Assembly (NCBI GenBank): GCA_947474705.1
Contig: CANJJS010000034.1
Span: 1 to 45,827, forward strand
DNA length: 45,827 nt
Source: Acetobacteraceae bacterium
GTDB taxonomy: Bacteria; Pseudomonadota; Alphaproteobacteria; Acetobacterales; Acetobacteraceae
Direction of reading: 5' to 3'
Under the pieces are notes generated by a model. The model was not told the origin of the DNA. It did not search any database and saw nothing but the letters and a program-made list of their open reading frames with translations. Positions 26,028 through 33,983 of this stretch are shown here, one piece after another (position 1 is the stretch's first letter; each line of letters begins with the position of its first letter). The position numbers and the translations under genes were made by a program.

Positions 26028-27398
26028 ATGACAGCCCGTATCCTCATTGTTGACGATGTGCCGACCAACACGAGACTGTTGGAAGCCAGACTGGCGGCCG
26101 AATATTATCAGGTCTCCAGCGCGCGCGATGGGTTCGAGGCCTTGGAACGCGCCCAGATCTGGCAGCCCGATCTGATTCTGCTCGATGTGATGATGCCCGG
26201 CATGGATGGGTTCGAGTGCTGCCGCCAACTGAAAGCACACGACTCGACCTTGCATATTCCGGTTGTCATGGTGACCGCCCTCGGCGAATCGGCCGAACGG
26301 TTGCGCGGTCTGGAGGCCGGGGCCGACGATTTTCTGACCAAGCCGATCGAATACGAAACGTTGATGGCGCGCATGCGCAGCCTCGTCCGGTTGAAGCGGC
26401 TGCTGGACGAATGGCGCGCGCGGGTGGAAACGGCGCGGGCGATGGGCGTTGGCGACGATCGCGCCTCGGTGCCCGGTGTCACGGGGACGCAGGCGCTCGC
26501 CATCGATCCCTCGGCCGGCAGTCTCGCTACGATCGCCCACGGGTTGGCGCTCGACGGCATCCAGACCCATCCCGCGCATACCGGCGCGGAGGCGATCGCC
26601 GCCGCGGCCCGGCACACATTCGATCTGATCGTCGTCAACGCGAATTTGCCGAACGACGACGCGTTGAAACTGATTTCAGCCCTGCGCGCCTCCGATTCGA
26701 CCCACGAGACGCCTTTGCTGTTGGTCGCCGAGCCCGGCGACAAAGCCCGTGTTCTCCGCGGCTTCGAACTGGGCGCCAGCGACTGGCTCACCATGCCGGT
26801 CGACGCGAACGAGTTGCGGGCACGCGCGCGCAATCAAATCCGCCGCAAGATTTATCAGGACCGTTTCCGCGCCGATCTCGGCACCGCGCTGGAACTGGCG
26901 GTCGTCGATCCCCTGACCTCGCTTTACAACCAGCGCTATTTGCGCCGGCACCTCGACGAGTTGATGCGCCGGCGGGAAGGACCGCCGATCGCGCTGCTGA
27001 TGCTGGATGTCGATCACTTCAAAGCGGTGAACGATCGTTTCGGCCATGCGAACGGCGATATCGCGTTGAAGGCGATCGCCGACACGCTGCGCGCCAATGT
27101 CAGGGCCTTCGACTCCGCCGCGCGGTATGGCGGCGAGGAATTCGTGGTGGTCATGCCGGGATCCGGCATCGACGATGCCACCGCCGCGGCCGAGCGGCTC
27201 CGCGCCGCGGTCGAAACCGTCGTGTTCGAACCCGTCCCCGGCCAGCGCCATCCGCTTACCATCAGCGTCGGCGTGGCCTGCGCGCCGGCGGAAAGCGCCA
27301 CGCCGGACACGCTTCTGCGCGCCGCGGATCGCGCCCTTTACGAGGCCAAGCGGCTTGGCCGCAACCGGGTCGAACTCGCCCCGATGGCGGAAGCCTGA
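26028..27398 (+). CDS. pleD: PleD-type response regulator with diguanylate cyclase domain
   Basis: 456 residues with two receiver domains and a GGDEF domain. First receiver: ILIVDD (5-10), phospho-acceptor Asp53 in LLDVMMPGMDG, Thr83 and Lys105. Second receiver (about 155-270): the acceptor position is Asn204 in IVVNANLPND, so it cannot be phosphorylated and should serve dimerisation. GGDEF domain: GGEEF at 368-372 with the RxxD product-inhibition site at 359-362 (RAFD). These numbers coincide with those of Caulobacter PleD. The protein makes cyclic di-GMP from two GTP when phosphorylated and controls the switch between motile and sessile states. A cognate histidine kinase is not in the window. 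A shared hairpin separates it from convergent rpmG. Confidence 0.93.
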   Translation: MTARILIVDDVPTNTRLLEARLAAEYYQVSSARDGFEALERAQIWQPDLILLDVMMPGMDGFECCRQLKAHDSTLHIPVVMVTALGESAERLRGLEAGADDFLTKPIEYETLMARMRSLVRLKRLLDEWRARVETARAMGVGDDRASVPGVTGTQALAIDPSAGSLATIAHGLALDGIQTHPAHTGAEAIAAAARHTFDLIVVNANLPNDDALKLISALRASDSTHETPLLLVAEPGDKARVLRGFELGASDWLTMPVDANELRARARNQIRRKIYQDRFRADLGTALELAVVDPLTSLYNQRYLRRHLDELMRRREGPPIALLMLDVDHFKAVNDRFGHANGDIALKAIADTLRANVRAFDSAARYGGEEFVVVMPGSGIDDATAAAERLRAAVETVVFEPVPGQRHPLTISVGVACAPAESATPDTLLRAADRALYEAKRLGRNRVELAPMAEA

Positions 27399-27436
27399 CG
27401 GCGGCGGAGTCGCGAAAGATCTGAATACGGAAACGC

Positions 27437-27474
27437 CGAAACCCCTGCTCGCCGATCGGGGAGCAAGGGTTTCG
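27437..27474. terminator. Bidirectional terminator between pleD and rpmG
   Basis: Fourteen-base arms 27437-27450 (CGAAACCCCTGCTC) and 27461-27474 pair with a single mismatch around a 10-base loop. It lies 39 bp after the pleD stop and 34 bp beyond the convergent rpmG stop. There is no long T-run beyond either arm, though the AAA/TTT steps in the lower stem help. It probably serves both transcripts. Confidence 0.65.
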
Positions 27475-27508
27475 AGGCAGCCGGGAAGCGCGCGAGAAGC
27501 GGTGCTGC

Positions 27509-27676
27509 TTACTTAATCTTGCCTTCTTTGAACACGACGTGCTTGCGCGCCACGGGGTCGTATTTCTTCAGTTCCAGCTTGTTGGTCTGGGCGCGGGCAT
27601 TCTTCTTGGTGACATAGAAGAACCCGGTGTCGGCGGTGGACACCAGTTTGATCTGCACGGTGTTGCTTTTGGCCAT
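27509..27676 (-). CDS. rpmG: 50S ribosomal protein L33
   Basis: 55 residues: [20 protein letters not shown], then [20 protein letters not shown] and a basic C-terminus ending KEGKIK, the standard L33 sequence of the proteobacterial cysteine-free type that does not bind zinc. It is a small RNA-binding protein of the large ribosomal subunit near the E site. The frame is open 13 codons further upstream, but GAGGA sits at the right distance from the ATG at 27676. It appears monocistronic, flanked by a convergent pleD and the tail of scpB. Confidence 0.97.
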   Translation of the reverse strand: MAKSNTVQIKLVSTADTGFFYVTKKNARAQTNKLELKKYDPVARKHVVFKEGKIK

Positions 27677-27801
27677 GGCCTGATCCTCAATCGACGTGAC
27701 ACCGCCGCCCGGCAAGAGAGACGGAGGCGAATAAGGCGCGGAACATGCGCATCCGGCGCCGCGAGGTCAAGCCAGGATCGCAAGGCCGCGCCGGAATTCG
27801 C

Positions 27802-28446
27802 TCACGCCGCGGGGTCTGGCGCTTCCGGTGTCCCTTCTGGCTCCCCCTCCCCGCGCTCTTTCGCCTGGGAGGAACGGTCCGGCGGCCGGACCGTCTCCAG
27901 CAGCAGGTCCTGCCGCCTTGGCAATTCCCTTATGTCCTTCAGGCCGAAATATTCCAGGAATTTCGGAGTCGTGCCCCACAGCGTGGGACGTCCCGGGGTT
28001 TCCTTGCGCCCGCGTGCCGCGATCAACTCGTATTCCAGCAGGATGTCCAAGGTTTCCCGCGACAGGCCCGCGCCGCGGATGTCCTCGATTTCCGGCCGGG
28101 TCACCGGCTGATGGTAGGCCACGATCGCCAGCGTCTCCAGCGCCACCCTTGGCAGCCGCCGCGGCACCCGCACGATTTTTCGCAGCTCTGGCGCGAGGTC
28201 CGGCGCGGTGCGGAATTGCAGCCCGCCGCCCACCTCCACCAGTTCGATGCCGCGGCCTTCGTAACGCGCGCGCAACGCCGCGATCGTGGCGATGGCGTCG
28301 ACATCGTCCGGCAACATCTGGGACAAGGCGCGCGCGGTCACCGGGGTAAGGCTGGCGAACACAATCGCTTCCGCCAGCCGTAACTCCGCCTTGCCGGGCT
28401 CCCGAAGCGGCGATGGCGCGGCGGGCGGGGCCGGTTCCGGGCTCAC
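27802..28446 (-). CDS. scpB: Segregation and condensation protein B
   Basis: 214 residues starting at GTG 28446, which overlaps the scpA stop as GTGA; the ScpB-like sequence LRLAEAIVFASLTPVTARAL begins some 20 codons later. The core ALETLAIVAYHQPVTRPEIEDIRG (given in part) and GRPTLWGTTPKFLEYFGL are diagnostic winged-helix segments of ScpB. ScpB dimers bind ScpA and, with SMC, form the bacterial condensin that organises and helps segregate chromosomes. The acidic/proline-rich tail after about residue 185 is poorly conserved. It is the last gene of the nagZ, M50 protease, scpA, scpB string, whose overlaps indicate translational coupling. Confidence 0.92.
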   Translation of the reverse strand: MSPEPAPPAAPSPLREPGKAELRLAEAIVFASLTPVTARALSQMLPDDVDAIATIAALRARYEGRGIELVEVGGGLQFRTAPDLAPELRKIVRVPRRLPRVALETLAIVAYHQPVTRPEIEDIRGAGLSRETLDILLEYELIAARGRKETPGRPTLWGTTPKFLEYFGLKDIRELPRRQDLLLETVRPPDRSSQAKERGEGEPEGTPEAPDPAA

Positions 28447-29231
28447 GGCGTTTCGTGCCCGGGCTCGCCTCCGCCGCGGCCCATGAGGATTGGCCCGAAC
28501 GCCTCGCTTTGGCGCAGGCGCGCCTGGCCGTCGCGCGCCATTTCCAGGGAGGCCAGGAGCATGCTGGCCATCGCCGCCCGGCGTTCCAGCGGTCCGCCGA
28601 GCAATTCCGGCAGAAACCGTTCGAGATCGGTCCACTCCGGCATTCCGCCCAGCAAGGCGCGCACCCGCTTCAGGGCGTCCTGGACGGTGAACCAGGTCAG
28701 TTTGCGCGGCTGGTAGATGGTGGCCTTGGTGCCGCGGCGAATCGCGCGGAGGTAGGCGGAGAGGAAGGCCGACGGATCGATAAGCAGGCGGGAGCGGTCG
28801 ACGACGGTGTGGTCTTCGGGCAAGCCAAGGGCGAAGACGTCCTGACCGAGGACGGGGCGGCGTCCCAGCCAGGCGGCGGCGGCGCGGATCAGTTCCAGGG
28901 CCTGAAGCTGGCTGGTCAGGCGTTCGGCGGCCTGCTCGGGGTCTTCCGGGTCCTCGGGGCTGGCGGGCACCAGCAGGCGGGATTTCAGCCAGGTGAGCCA
29001 GGCGGCCATGACCAGCCACTCCGCCGCCAGTTCCAGGCGGATCTTTCGAAAACCCTCGATCGCCGCGATGTATTGGTCGACCAGAGTGAGGATGGAGATT
29101 TTCGCCAGATCGACCTTTTGCGCGCGGGCCAGGTCGAGCAGCAGGTCCAGCGGGCCTTCGAACCCTTCCAGCTTCAACGGCAGGCTGTCGCCAAAGGGCG
29201 CGCTGTCATTGGCTGGAAGCGTGTCAGCCAT
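28443..29231 (-). CDS. scpA: Segregation and condensation protein A
   Basis: 262 residues. The N-terminal kleisin signature LEGFEGPLDLLLDLARAQKV (residues about 21-40) and WLVMAAWLTWLKSRLLVP are diagnostic of ScpA; the C-terminus carries the winged helix that contacts the SMC head. ScpA bridges SMC dimers together with ScpB. The start ATG at 29231 overlaps the end of the upstream M50 protease gene by 8 bp, and its stop overlaps the scpB GTG start by 3 to 4 nt. This gene order after nagZ is common in alphaproteobacteria. Confidence 0.94.
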   Translation of the reverse strand: MADTLPANDSAPFGDSLPLKLEGFEGPLDLLLDLARAQKVDLAKISILTLVDQYIAAIEGFRKIRLELAAEWLVMAAWLTWLKSRLLVPASPEDPEDPEQAAERLTSQLQALELIRAAAAWLGRRPVLGQDVFALGLPEDHTVVDRSRLLIDPSAFLSAYLRAIRRGTKATIYQPRKLTWFTVQDALKRVRALLGGMPEWTDLERFLPELLGGPLERRAAMASMLLASLEMARDGQARLRQSEAFGPILMGRGGGEPGHETP

Positions 29232-29907
29232 TGTACCCCGTGGCCCAGATGATGAGGCGCACGGCCCAGGGGAGAACGACGCCGAACGTGTCGCCGATGG
29301 GATCGATGCCGAAGGCGTGCGGCAGCAGCACCAGAGCGCCCAGGACGATCAGGATGCCGTAGCGTTCGAGTTGCGCCCAGGAGCGGGCGAGGGATTCGGG
29401 AAGAATGCCGACCATGACGCGGCCACCGTCCAGCGGGGGGATCGGCAGCAGGTTGAACAGGCCCAGCGCCATGTTGACCAGGATGAAATCGAACAATGTA
29501 TCCGCGATCATCGAGTGTGCGCGGGAGTCGACGCCCCAGACCAAAACCAGCGCGGTCAGCCAGGCCAGAAAGAAATTCATCGCCGGTCCGGCCATCGCCA
29601 CGACCGCCATCCCGCGCCTGGGGTTGGGGAATCGCCAGGCCGAAACCGGCACCGGCTTGGCCCAGCCAAACATGAATCCGATTTTGCCGATCGTCAGCAA
29701 CTGGCTGACCAGCAGAAACCCCGGGACGATAATGGTCCCCATTCGGTCGATATGCCTGATCGGGTTCAGCGACAGCCGCCCCTGGTCGCGCGCGGTCGTG
29801 TCGCCCAGCGCCAGCGCCGCGTAGCCGTGCGCCACCTCGTGCAGCGTGATGGCGAAAACCACTGGCACGATCGCCATGGCGGCGCGTGTCAGATACTCGG
29901 CGATCAT
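29224..29907 (-). CDS. Site-2-protease-like M50 family membrane metallopeptidase
   Basis: 227 residues, nearly all membrane-embedded. The zinc motif HEVAH (His23, Glu24, His27) lies in the first hydrophobic segment, and NLLPIPPLDGGRV (about 168-180) provides the third, aspartate ligand. MAGPAMNFFLAWLTALVLVW marks another helix. These are the site-2 protease/rhomboid-unrelated M50 peptidases found beside scpA; their substrates are generally unknown. The ATG at 29907 overlaps the nagZ stop as ATGA, and the stop overlaps scpA, so it is embedded in a coupled operon. The name ywhC/rseP-like is avoided because RseP is larger and has PDZ domains, absent here. Confidence 0.9.
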   Translation of the reverse strand: MIAEYLTRAAMAIVPVVFAITLHEVAHGYAALALGDTTARDQGRLSLNPIRHIDRMGTIIVPGFLLVSQLLTIGKIGFMFGWAKPVPVSAWRFPNPRRGMAVVAMAGPAMNFFLAWLTALVLVWGVDSRAHSMIADTLFDFILVNMALGLFNLLPIPPLDGGRVMVGILPESLARSWAQLERYGILIVLGALVLLPHAFGIDPIGDTFGVVLPWAVRLIIWATGYNG

Positions 29908-30869
29908 ACAGTGCTCCGGTCCCGCTCCCGCGCGAGGTCTTCCAAATTCAAATCCAGCCGCGCCCGTTCGGCCTTTGTCCGGGCCGCGGCCATCCGTTCT
30001 CGCGTTGGGCCGCCGACGTCTGGGCAACGCGCGAGCAGTGCCTCGGTCGGGGCGAACTCGCCGCTGCAATAAAGCGCGAGATCGCAGCCCGCCGCCAGTG
30101 CCTGGACCGCGAGGCCGGCCGGTTCGCCCGCCAAGGCTTTCATGGCGAGGTCGTCGGTGACCAGCACGCCCTGAAACCCGATGCGGCGGCGGACGATCTC
30201 CCCGATGACGAACGGGGACAGCGTGGCGGGCAGATGGGGGTCCAAGGCCGGATAAACAATATGCGCGGTCATCATCCAGGGAAGATCGGCATTCCGCGCG
30301 AAGGGGAGAAAGTCGGCCTCCAGATCGTTGGCTTCCACCACCGGCAGCGACAAATGGCTGTCCACCCGCGCGCGCCCATGGCCAGGGGCGTGTTTGCCCA
30401 CGGGCATGACGCCGGCGGCCAACAGGCCCTCGGCGAAGGCACGGCCCAGCCGCGCCACGTCTTCCGGGTCTTCCGCCAGGGCGCGGTCGCCGATCACGTC
30501 GTGCGCGCCGGGCACGGACAGATCCAGCACCGGGGCGGCCACCGTGTCGAAGCCCGCCGCGGCGCACTGAACCCCGATCGCCGCGCCGCTCAACCAGGCC
30601 CGCCGCACCGTGCCCAAAGCCCGTCCCGGCGGATGCGCGATCCAGTGCGGCGGGCGCAAACGGGCGACACGCCCGCCCTCCTGATCCACCATCGTCACGG
30701 CACCCGCGGGCAACACACCCCGCAACTCCGCCATTAACAGGGACAACTGCCCAGGCGATTCCACGTTTCGCGCGAACAGGATAACGCCGGCCGGCGGCGA
30801 CGCCCGAAACAACGCAAGCTCCCCCGGCGTCAGCGAGGGCCCGGAGATCCCGACGATCGCGGCTTTCAT
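29904..30869 (-). CDS. nagZ: Beta-N-acetylhexosaminidase (glycoside hydrolase family 3)
   Basis: 321 residues, the short single-domain NagZ form. Diagnostic segments: VDQEGGRVARL (about residues 60-71), KHAPGHGRARVDSH with the His that acts as acid/base (about 155-170), and VLVTDDLAMKAL containing the nucleophilic Asp. NagZ removes GlcNAc from GlcNAc-anhydroMurNAc peptides in the cytoplasm during peptidoglycan recycling, downstream of lytic transglycosylases such as the one at 0.4-2.4 kb. The ATG at 30869 begins the family sequence (MKAAIVGISGPSLTP). This start codon and first eight or nine codons lie inside the outermost arm of the long palindrome at 30845-31180, which separates it from the SPOR gene upstream. 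Confidence 0.93.
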   Translation of the reverse strand: MKAAIVGISGPSLTPGELALFRASPPAGVILFARNVESPGQLSLLMAELRGVLPAGAVTMVDQEGGRVARLRPPHWIAHPPGRALGTVRRAWLSGAAIGVQCAAAGFDTVAAPVLDLSVPGAHDVIGDRALAEDPEDVARLGRAFAEGLLAAGVMPVGKHAPGHGRARVDSHLSLPVVEANDLEADFLPFARNADLPWMMTAHIVYPALDPHLPATLSPFVIGEIVRRRIGFQGVLVTDDLAMKALAGEPAGLAVQALAAGCDLALYCSGEFAPTEALLARCPDVGGPTRERMAAARTKAERARLDLNLEDLARERDRSTV

Positions 30870-31180
30870 GGGCGTGGGGCCTGTGTTTGGGGAAACCCCG
30901 GGGCGCTGCCCCGGCCCCCGCGAGGGGCTTTGCCCCTTCGAACCCCAGCAAAGGCACACCTTTGCAATCCAATCGTTTGGTTGGTGGTAAGAGGGGGCCT
31001 ACTCGGTTGTTCCAACGCCACGGTAGGCCCCCTCTTACCACCAACCAAATAAATGGGTTCCAAGGCCCGGCCTTGGCGGGGTCGAGGGGCGGAGCCCTCG
31101 TGGGGTCCGGGGCAAAGCCCCGGGACCTCCCGAAACACCGGCCTCACCCCCAAGAAAAACCGCGATCGTTCAGGACTCGG
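30845..31180. repeat. Long palindromic element, copy A
   Basis: Central arms 30976-31002 and 31023-31049 are a perfect 27-bp inverted repeat around a 20-base loop (TCGGTTGTTCCAACGCCACG). Outside them are a left hairpin with arms GCAAAGG/CCTTTGC, a right one with CCAAGGC/GCCTTGG, and on each side a hairpin CCGGGGC-N3-GCCCCGG (30898-30914 and 31107-31123). Beyond these, 30851-30900 and 31121-31170 mirror each other with about 80 percent identity at exactly symmetric distance. The outermost left arm includes the nagZ start codon, the right one reaches the stop codon of the SPOR gene. No protein-coding potential or transposase is visible. Copies B to D share the conserved parts but not the central or outer stems. 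Confidence 0.9.
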
Positions 31181-31847
31181 CCACGCTGCACTGGGTACCT
31201 TTGGCTTTCAGTTTGTCGCAGAAGATTTTGGCCTGGGCGGCATCGGCGAAGCCGCCGGTGCGGAGGCGCCACGCGTTGGCGCCTTGTTGGTTCGTTTTCA
31301 GGAACAAGGGCCGGCGTTGCGCCAGCAGGTCCGGCGATTTTTTGGCCAGTTTGTCCCAGGCGGCCTGGAGTTCGTTTTCGGTTTTGGCGTTCGCGAGTTG
31401 TACGCTGAATGTTTTCGCGACCGGCGCCGGCGGTGGCGGCGCCACGGGGCGCGCGGGATCCGGGGCAGCGCGCAGCGCGTGCGGATTGGGCTCCTCGGTC
31501 GAAGGCGCGAGCCGGCTTTCGTTGGGATTGGATTGTTTCGTCTCGGGTCCGACCTGCATCCCGCCGGCGTTATCCGGTTTCACCCGCAGCGGCCGCGCGT
31601 CCGGCTGCACTACCGGCAGATCGGCGCCGGAATGGCCGCCGGTCAGGCTGTAGATCGCGATCCCCGCGAGAATGACCACGCCGCCCAGCCCCATGCCATA
31701 GAGCAGCTTCATCGTGCCGGGGTCGATCCCCCGATCGTCGTCGTGCGATGCTTTGTACATCGGACCCGAGAGCTGGGGCCCGGACATGGTTCCCGACAGG
31801 GGGCCTGAGGCGCTGACCTGATCCGACACGATGGCTTCTCCCGACAT
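31170..31847 (-). CDS. SPOR-domain membrane protein
   Basis: 225 residues from the ATG at 31847; a GTG at 31868 is an alternative start. One membrane helix at about residues 47-65 (MGLGGVVILAGIAIYSL) follows a polar cytoplasmic segment of about 45 residues. A proline-rich linker leads to a C-terminal SPOR domain (about 140-225) with KTFSVQLANAKTENELQAAW, AWRLRTGGFADAAQAKIFC and LKAKGTQCSV. SPOR domains bind glycan strands lacking stem peptides at the division septum, so a role in envelope constriction is likely. The gene lies between argS and nagZ, as in many alphaproteobacteria. Confidence 0.87.
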   Translation of the reverse strand: MSGEAIVSDQVSASGPLSGTMSGPQLSGPMYKASHDDDRGIDPGTMKLLYGMGLGGVVILAGIAIYSLTGGHSGADLPVVQPDARPLRVKPDNAGGMQVGPETKQSNPNESRLAPSTEEPNPHALRAAPDPARPVAPPPPAPVAKTFSVQLANAKTENELQAAWDKLAKKSPDLLAQRRPLFLKTNQQGANAWRLRTGGFADAAQAKIFCDKLKAKGTQCSVAES

Positions 31848-31877
31848 TTTGTCCCCGGGAGGGGCCACCCGGGACGT

Positions 31878-33662
31878 TCAGCGCATTTCCTCGACCGGTT
31901 CGACCCCCATGACCCGCAATCCCGACCGGATCGCGATGGCCGTCGCCGCGACCAGAGCCAGCCTCGCCCGTGTTTCGACGGGCCGGTCGGCCTGAAGGAA
32001 TCGGAGGGTGGAATCGTCTCGTCCCCGGTTCCACAGCATATGAAAGTCGCCCGCCAGGTCATAGAGAAAAAACGCAATTCTGTGCGGTTCGCGCGCGATC
32101 GCCGCGGCTTCCACGGTGCGCGGCCAGGACGCGAGGCGGCGGATCAGGGCGGTGTCGGCCTCGTCGGTCAGGCTGGACAGGTCGGCGTCGGCCAGGGCTT
32201 CGGGTGTCAGGCTGGCGGCGGGTTGGGCCTCGGCGGCGGCGCGCAGGACGGAGCGGCAGCGGGCGTGCGCGTATTGCACGTAAAAGGCGGGGTTTTCGCG
32301 GGTCTGGGCGATCGCCTGATCCAGGTCGAACTCCATCTGCGCGTCGGCTTTCCGGAACAGCATGGTGAAGCGGACGGCGTCGCGGCCGACCTCGTCCAGC
32401 AGATCGCTGAGCGTGACATAGGTGCCGGCGCGCTTGGACATGCGCACGGGCTCGCCGCCTCGGACGATGTGGACGATCTGGCACAACACCGCCTCGAACT
32501 TCACGCGGTCCTGGCTGATGGCGCGGACGGCGGCCTTCATGCGGGGGACGTAGCCGCCGTGATCGGCGCCGAGAACGTCGATCAGGATGTCGTAATTTCG
32601 AGAAACCTTATCGTTGTGGTAGGCGATGTCGTTGGCGAAATAGGTGTTGGAGCCGTCGGATTTGCGTAAGGGACGATCGACGTCGTCGCCGAATTCGGTG
32701 GCGCGGAACAGGGTTTGCGGGCGGGGTTCCCAGTCGTCGGGAGTTTTGCCTTTTGGCGGTTCCAGCACGCCTTCGTAGATCAGGCCGTCCGCTTCCAGTT
32801 TCGCGAGCATCGCGTCGGCCGCGCCTGAGGCGACGAGCGCGCGTTCGGAACTGAACACATCCTGGTCCACGCCAAGCCGTTTCAGGTCCACGCGGATCTC
32901 GCGCATCATCAGGTCGATGGTCTTTTCGCGGACGGTGTCGAGCCACAGGTCCGGCGGCGCGACGGTTTTGTCCGGCGTGGCGAAGGCGGTGCCGTGCGCG
33001 CGGGCGAGTTCCTCGCCGACGGGGATGAGGTAATCTCCGCGGTATTGCAGGCCGCCGGGGACCGCCGCGGAGAATTCCTCCTCGGTCATCGCCGTGCCGA
33101 TGGCCTGCAAATATCGCCAGTATGCGGCCCATGCGAGTGCGGCGACCTGCGCGCCGGCGTCGTTGATGTAGTATTCCTTGGTGACGTTGTACCCGGCTTT
33201 GGCCAACAGATTGGCCAGCGCGTCGCCGACCACGGCACCGCGGCAATGGCCGATATGCATGGGGCCCGTGGGATTGGCGGAGACGTATTCCACATTGACC
33301 CGCGTGGCTTTGCCGAGAGTGGAATCGCCGTAGGCTTCTCCGGCGCGCAACACGACAGGCAGGACGGCACGGAACACGGCGGGGTCGAGCGTCAGGTTCA
33401 CGAAGCCGGGACCGGCGACGTCGGCTTTTTGGATCGCCGGATCGGCGCGGAGGGCTTCGGCGATGGCGGCGGCCAGCTTCGCCGGAGCCTGGCGCGCGGC
33501 CTTGGCGCTGACCATCGCCGCGTTGGTCGCCATGTCGCCATGCGCGGTGTCGCGGGTCGGCGTGACCTCCACGCGCGCGGCGATGTCCGGCGGCAAATCG
33601 GGCACGGCGGCCGCGAGGGCGGCGAGGACGGTCTGGCGGATCGAGGCGAAGAGGTCGGTCAT
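31878..33662 (-). CDS. argS: Arginyl-tRNA synthetase
   Basis: 594 residues, a class I synthetase. The HIGH motif is at 136-139 in NPTGPMHIGHCRGAVVGD, and the KMSKS-equivalent loop is MSKRAGTYVTL (about 400-410), the modified form common in ArgRS. The N-terminal additional domain (residues 1-110) recognises the tRNA D-loop, and the C-terminal DALR domain with YVQYAHARCRSVLR binds the anticodon. It charges tRNA-Arg with arginine. It lies 30 bp upstream of the SPOR gene and is probably the first gene of, or upstream in, the minus-strand housekeeping run; the 321-bp gap to dgt contains a dispersed palindromic repeat. Confidence 0.96.
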   Translation of the reverse strand: MTDLFASIRQTVLAALAAAVPDLPPDIAARVEVTPTRDTAHGDMATNAAMVSAKAARQAPAKLAAAIAEALRADPAIQKADVAGPGFVNLTLDPAVFRAVLPVVLRAGEAYGDSTLGKATRVNVEYVSANPTGPMHIGHCRGAVVGDALANLLAKAGYNVTKEYYINDAGAQVAALAWAAYWRYLQAIGTAMTEEEFSAAVPGGLQYRGDYLIPVGEELARAHGTAFATPDKTVAPPDLWLDTVREKTIDLMMREIRVDLKRLGVDQDVFSSERALVASGAADAMLAKLEADGLIYEGVLEPPKGKTPDDWEPRPQTLFRATEFGDDVDRPLRKSDGSNTYFANDIAYHNDKVSRNYDILIDVLGADHGGYVPRMKAAVRAISQDRVKFEAVLCQIVHIVRGGEPVRMSKRAGTYVTLSDLLDEVGRDAVRFTMLFRKADAQMEFDLDQAIAQTRENPAFYVQYAHARCRSVLRAAAEAQPAASLTPEALADADLSSLTDEADTALIRRLASWPRTVEAAAIAREPHRIAFFLYDLAGDFHMLWNRGRDDSTLRFLQADRPVETRARLALVAATAIAIRSGLRVMGVEPVEEMR

Positions 33663-33850
33663 GGGGCGGGAACAGCGCTTTCAGGCGAAATGGGCGCGCG
33701 GGATATCGTGGCGAGGCCCGAGGGTGCGGGCATCCTTACGCAAAGGGGGCGCGGGGCGGCAAGGGGCTGGTTCGGCGGAGGGCGTTGGGGCAGGCGACGG
33801 ACGAAAATAAGAGGTCCGTTTGAGGCACGTGCCGCCACATACGCCGTCAT

Positions 33851-33926
33851 GGTCCGCGAAGGCGGGCCATCCACGACCTGCGGTGCCGGACTTGCGAAAG
33901 ACGTGGCTGGTCCGCCTTCGCGGACC
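33851..33926. repeat. Dispersed 25-bp inverted repeat (GTCCGCGAAGGCGGAC type)
   Basis: Arms 33851-33875 and 33902-33926 pair over 25 bp with two mismatches, around a 26-base loop; the core is GGTCCGCGAAGGCGG with its complement. It lies in the 321-bp gap between the dgt stop and the argS start, both on the minus strand. I recall this core as an abundant intergenic repeat in Rhodospirillales genomes, which cannot be checked here. Unlike copies A to D, symmetry ends within a few bases of the arms. The rest of 33663-33983 shows nothing recognisable. Confidence 0.75.
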
Positions 33927-33983
33927 CTGACGAGGGGGCGGGTGCGTGTTCCGCGGACGGCCTGGTTAATGTCGTGCGCCGCC

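Noticed and set aside
30870-31169. Simple rho-independent terminators at the palindromes
   Set aside because: The stems are far longer than terminators, lack T-runs, carry conserved loops and lie upstream of gene starts as often as downstream of stops.
33659-33874. Small minus-strand open frame in the argS/dgt gap
   Set aside because: It runs through one arm of the dispersed inverted repeat; such frames recur wherever that repeat occurs and show no family resemblance.
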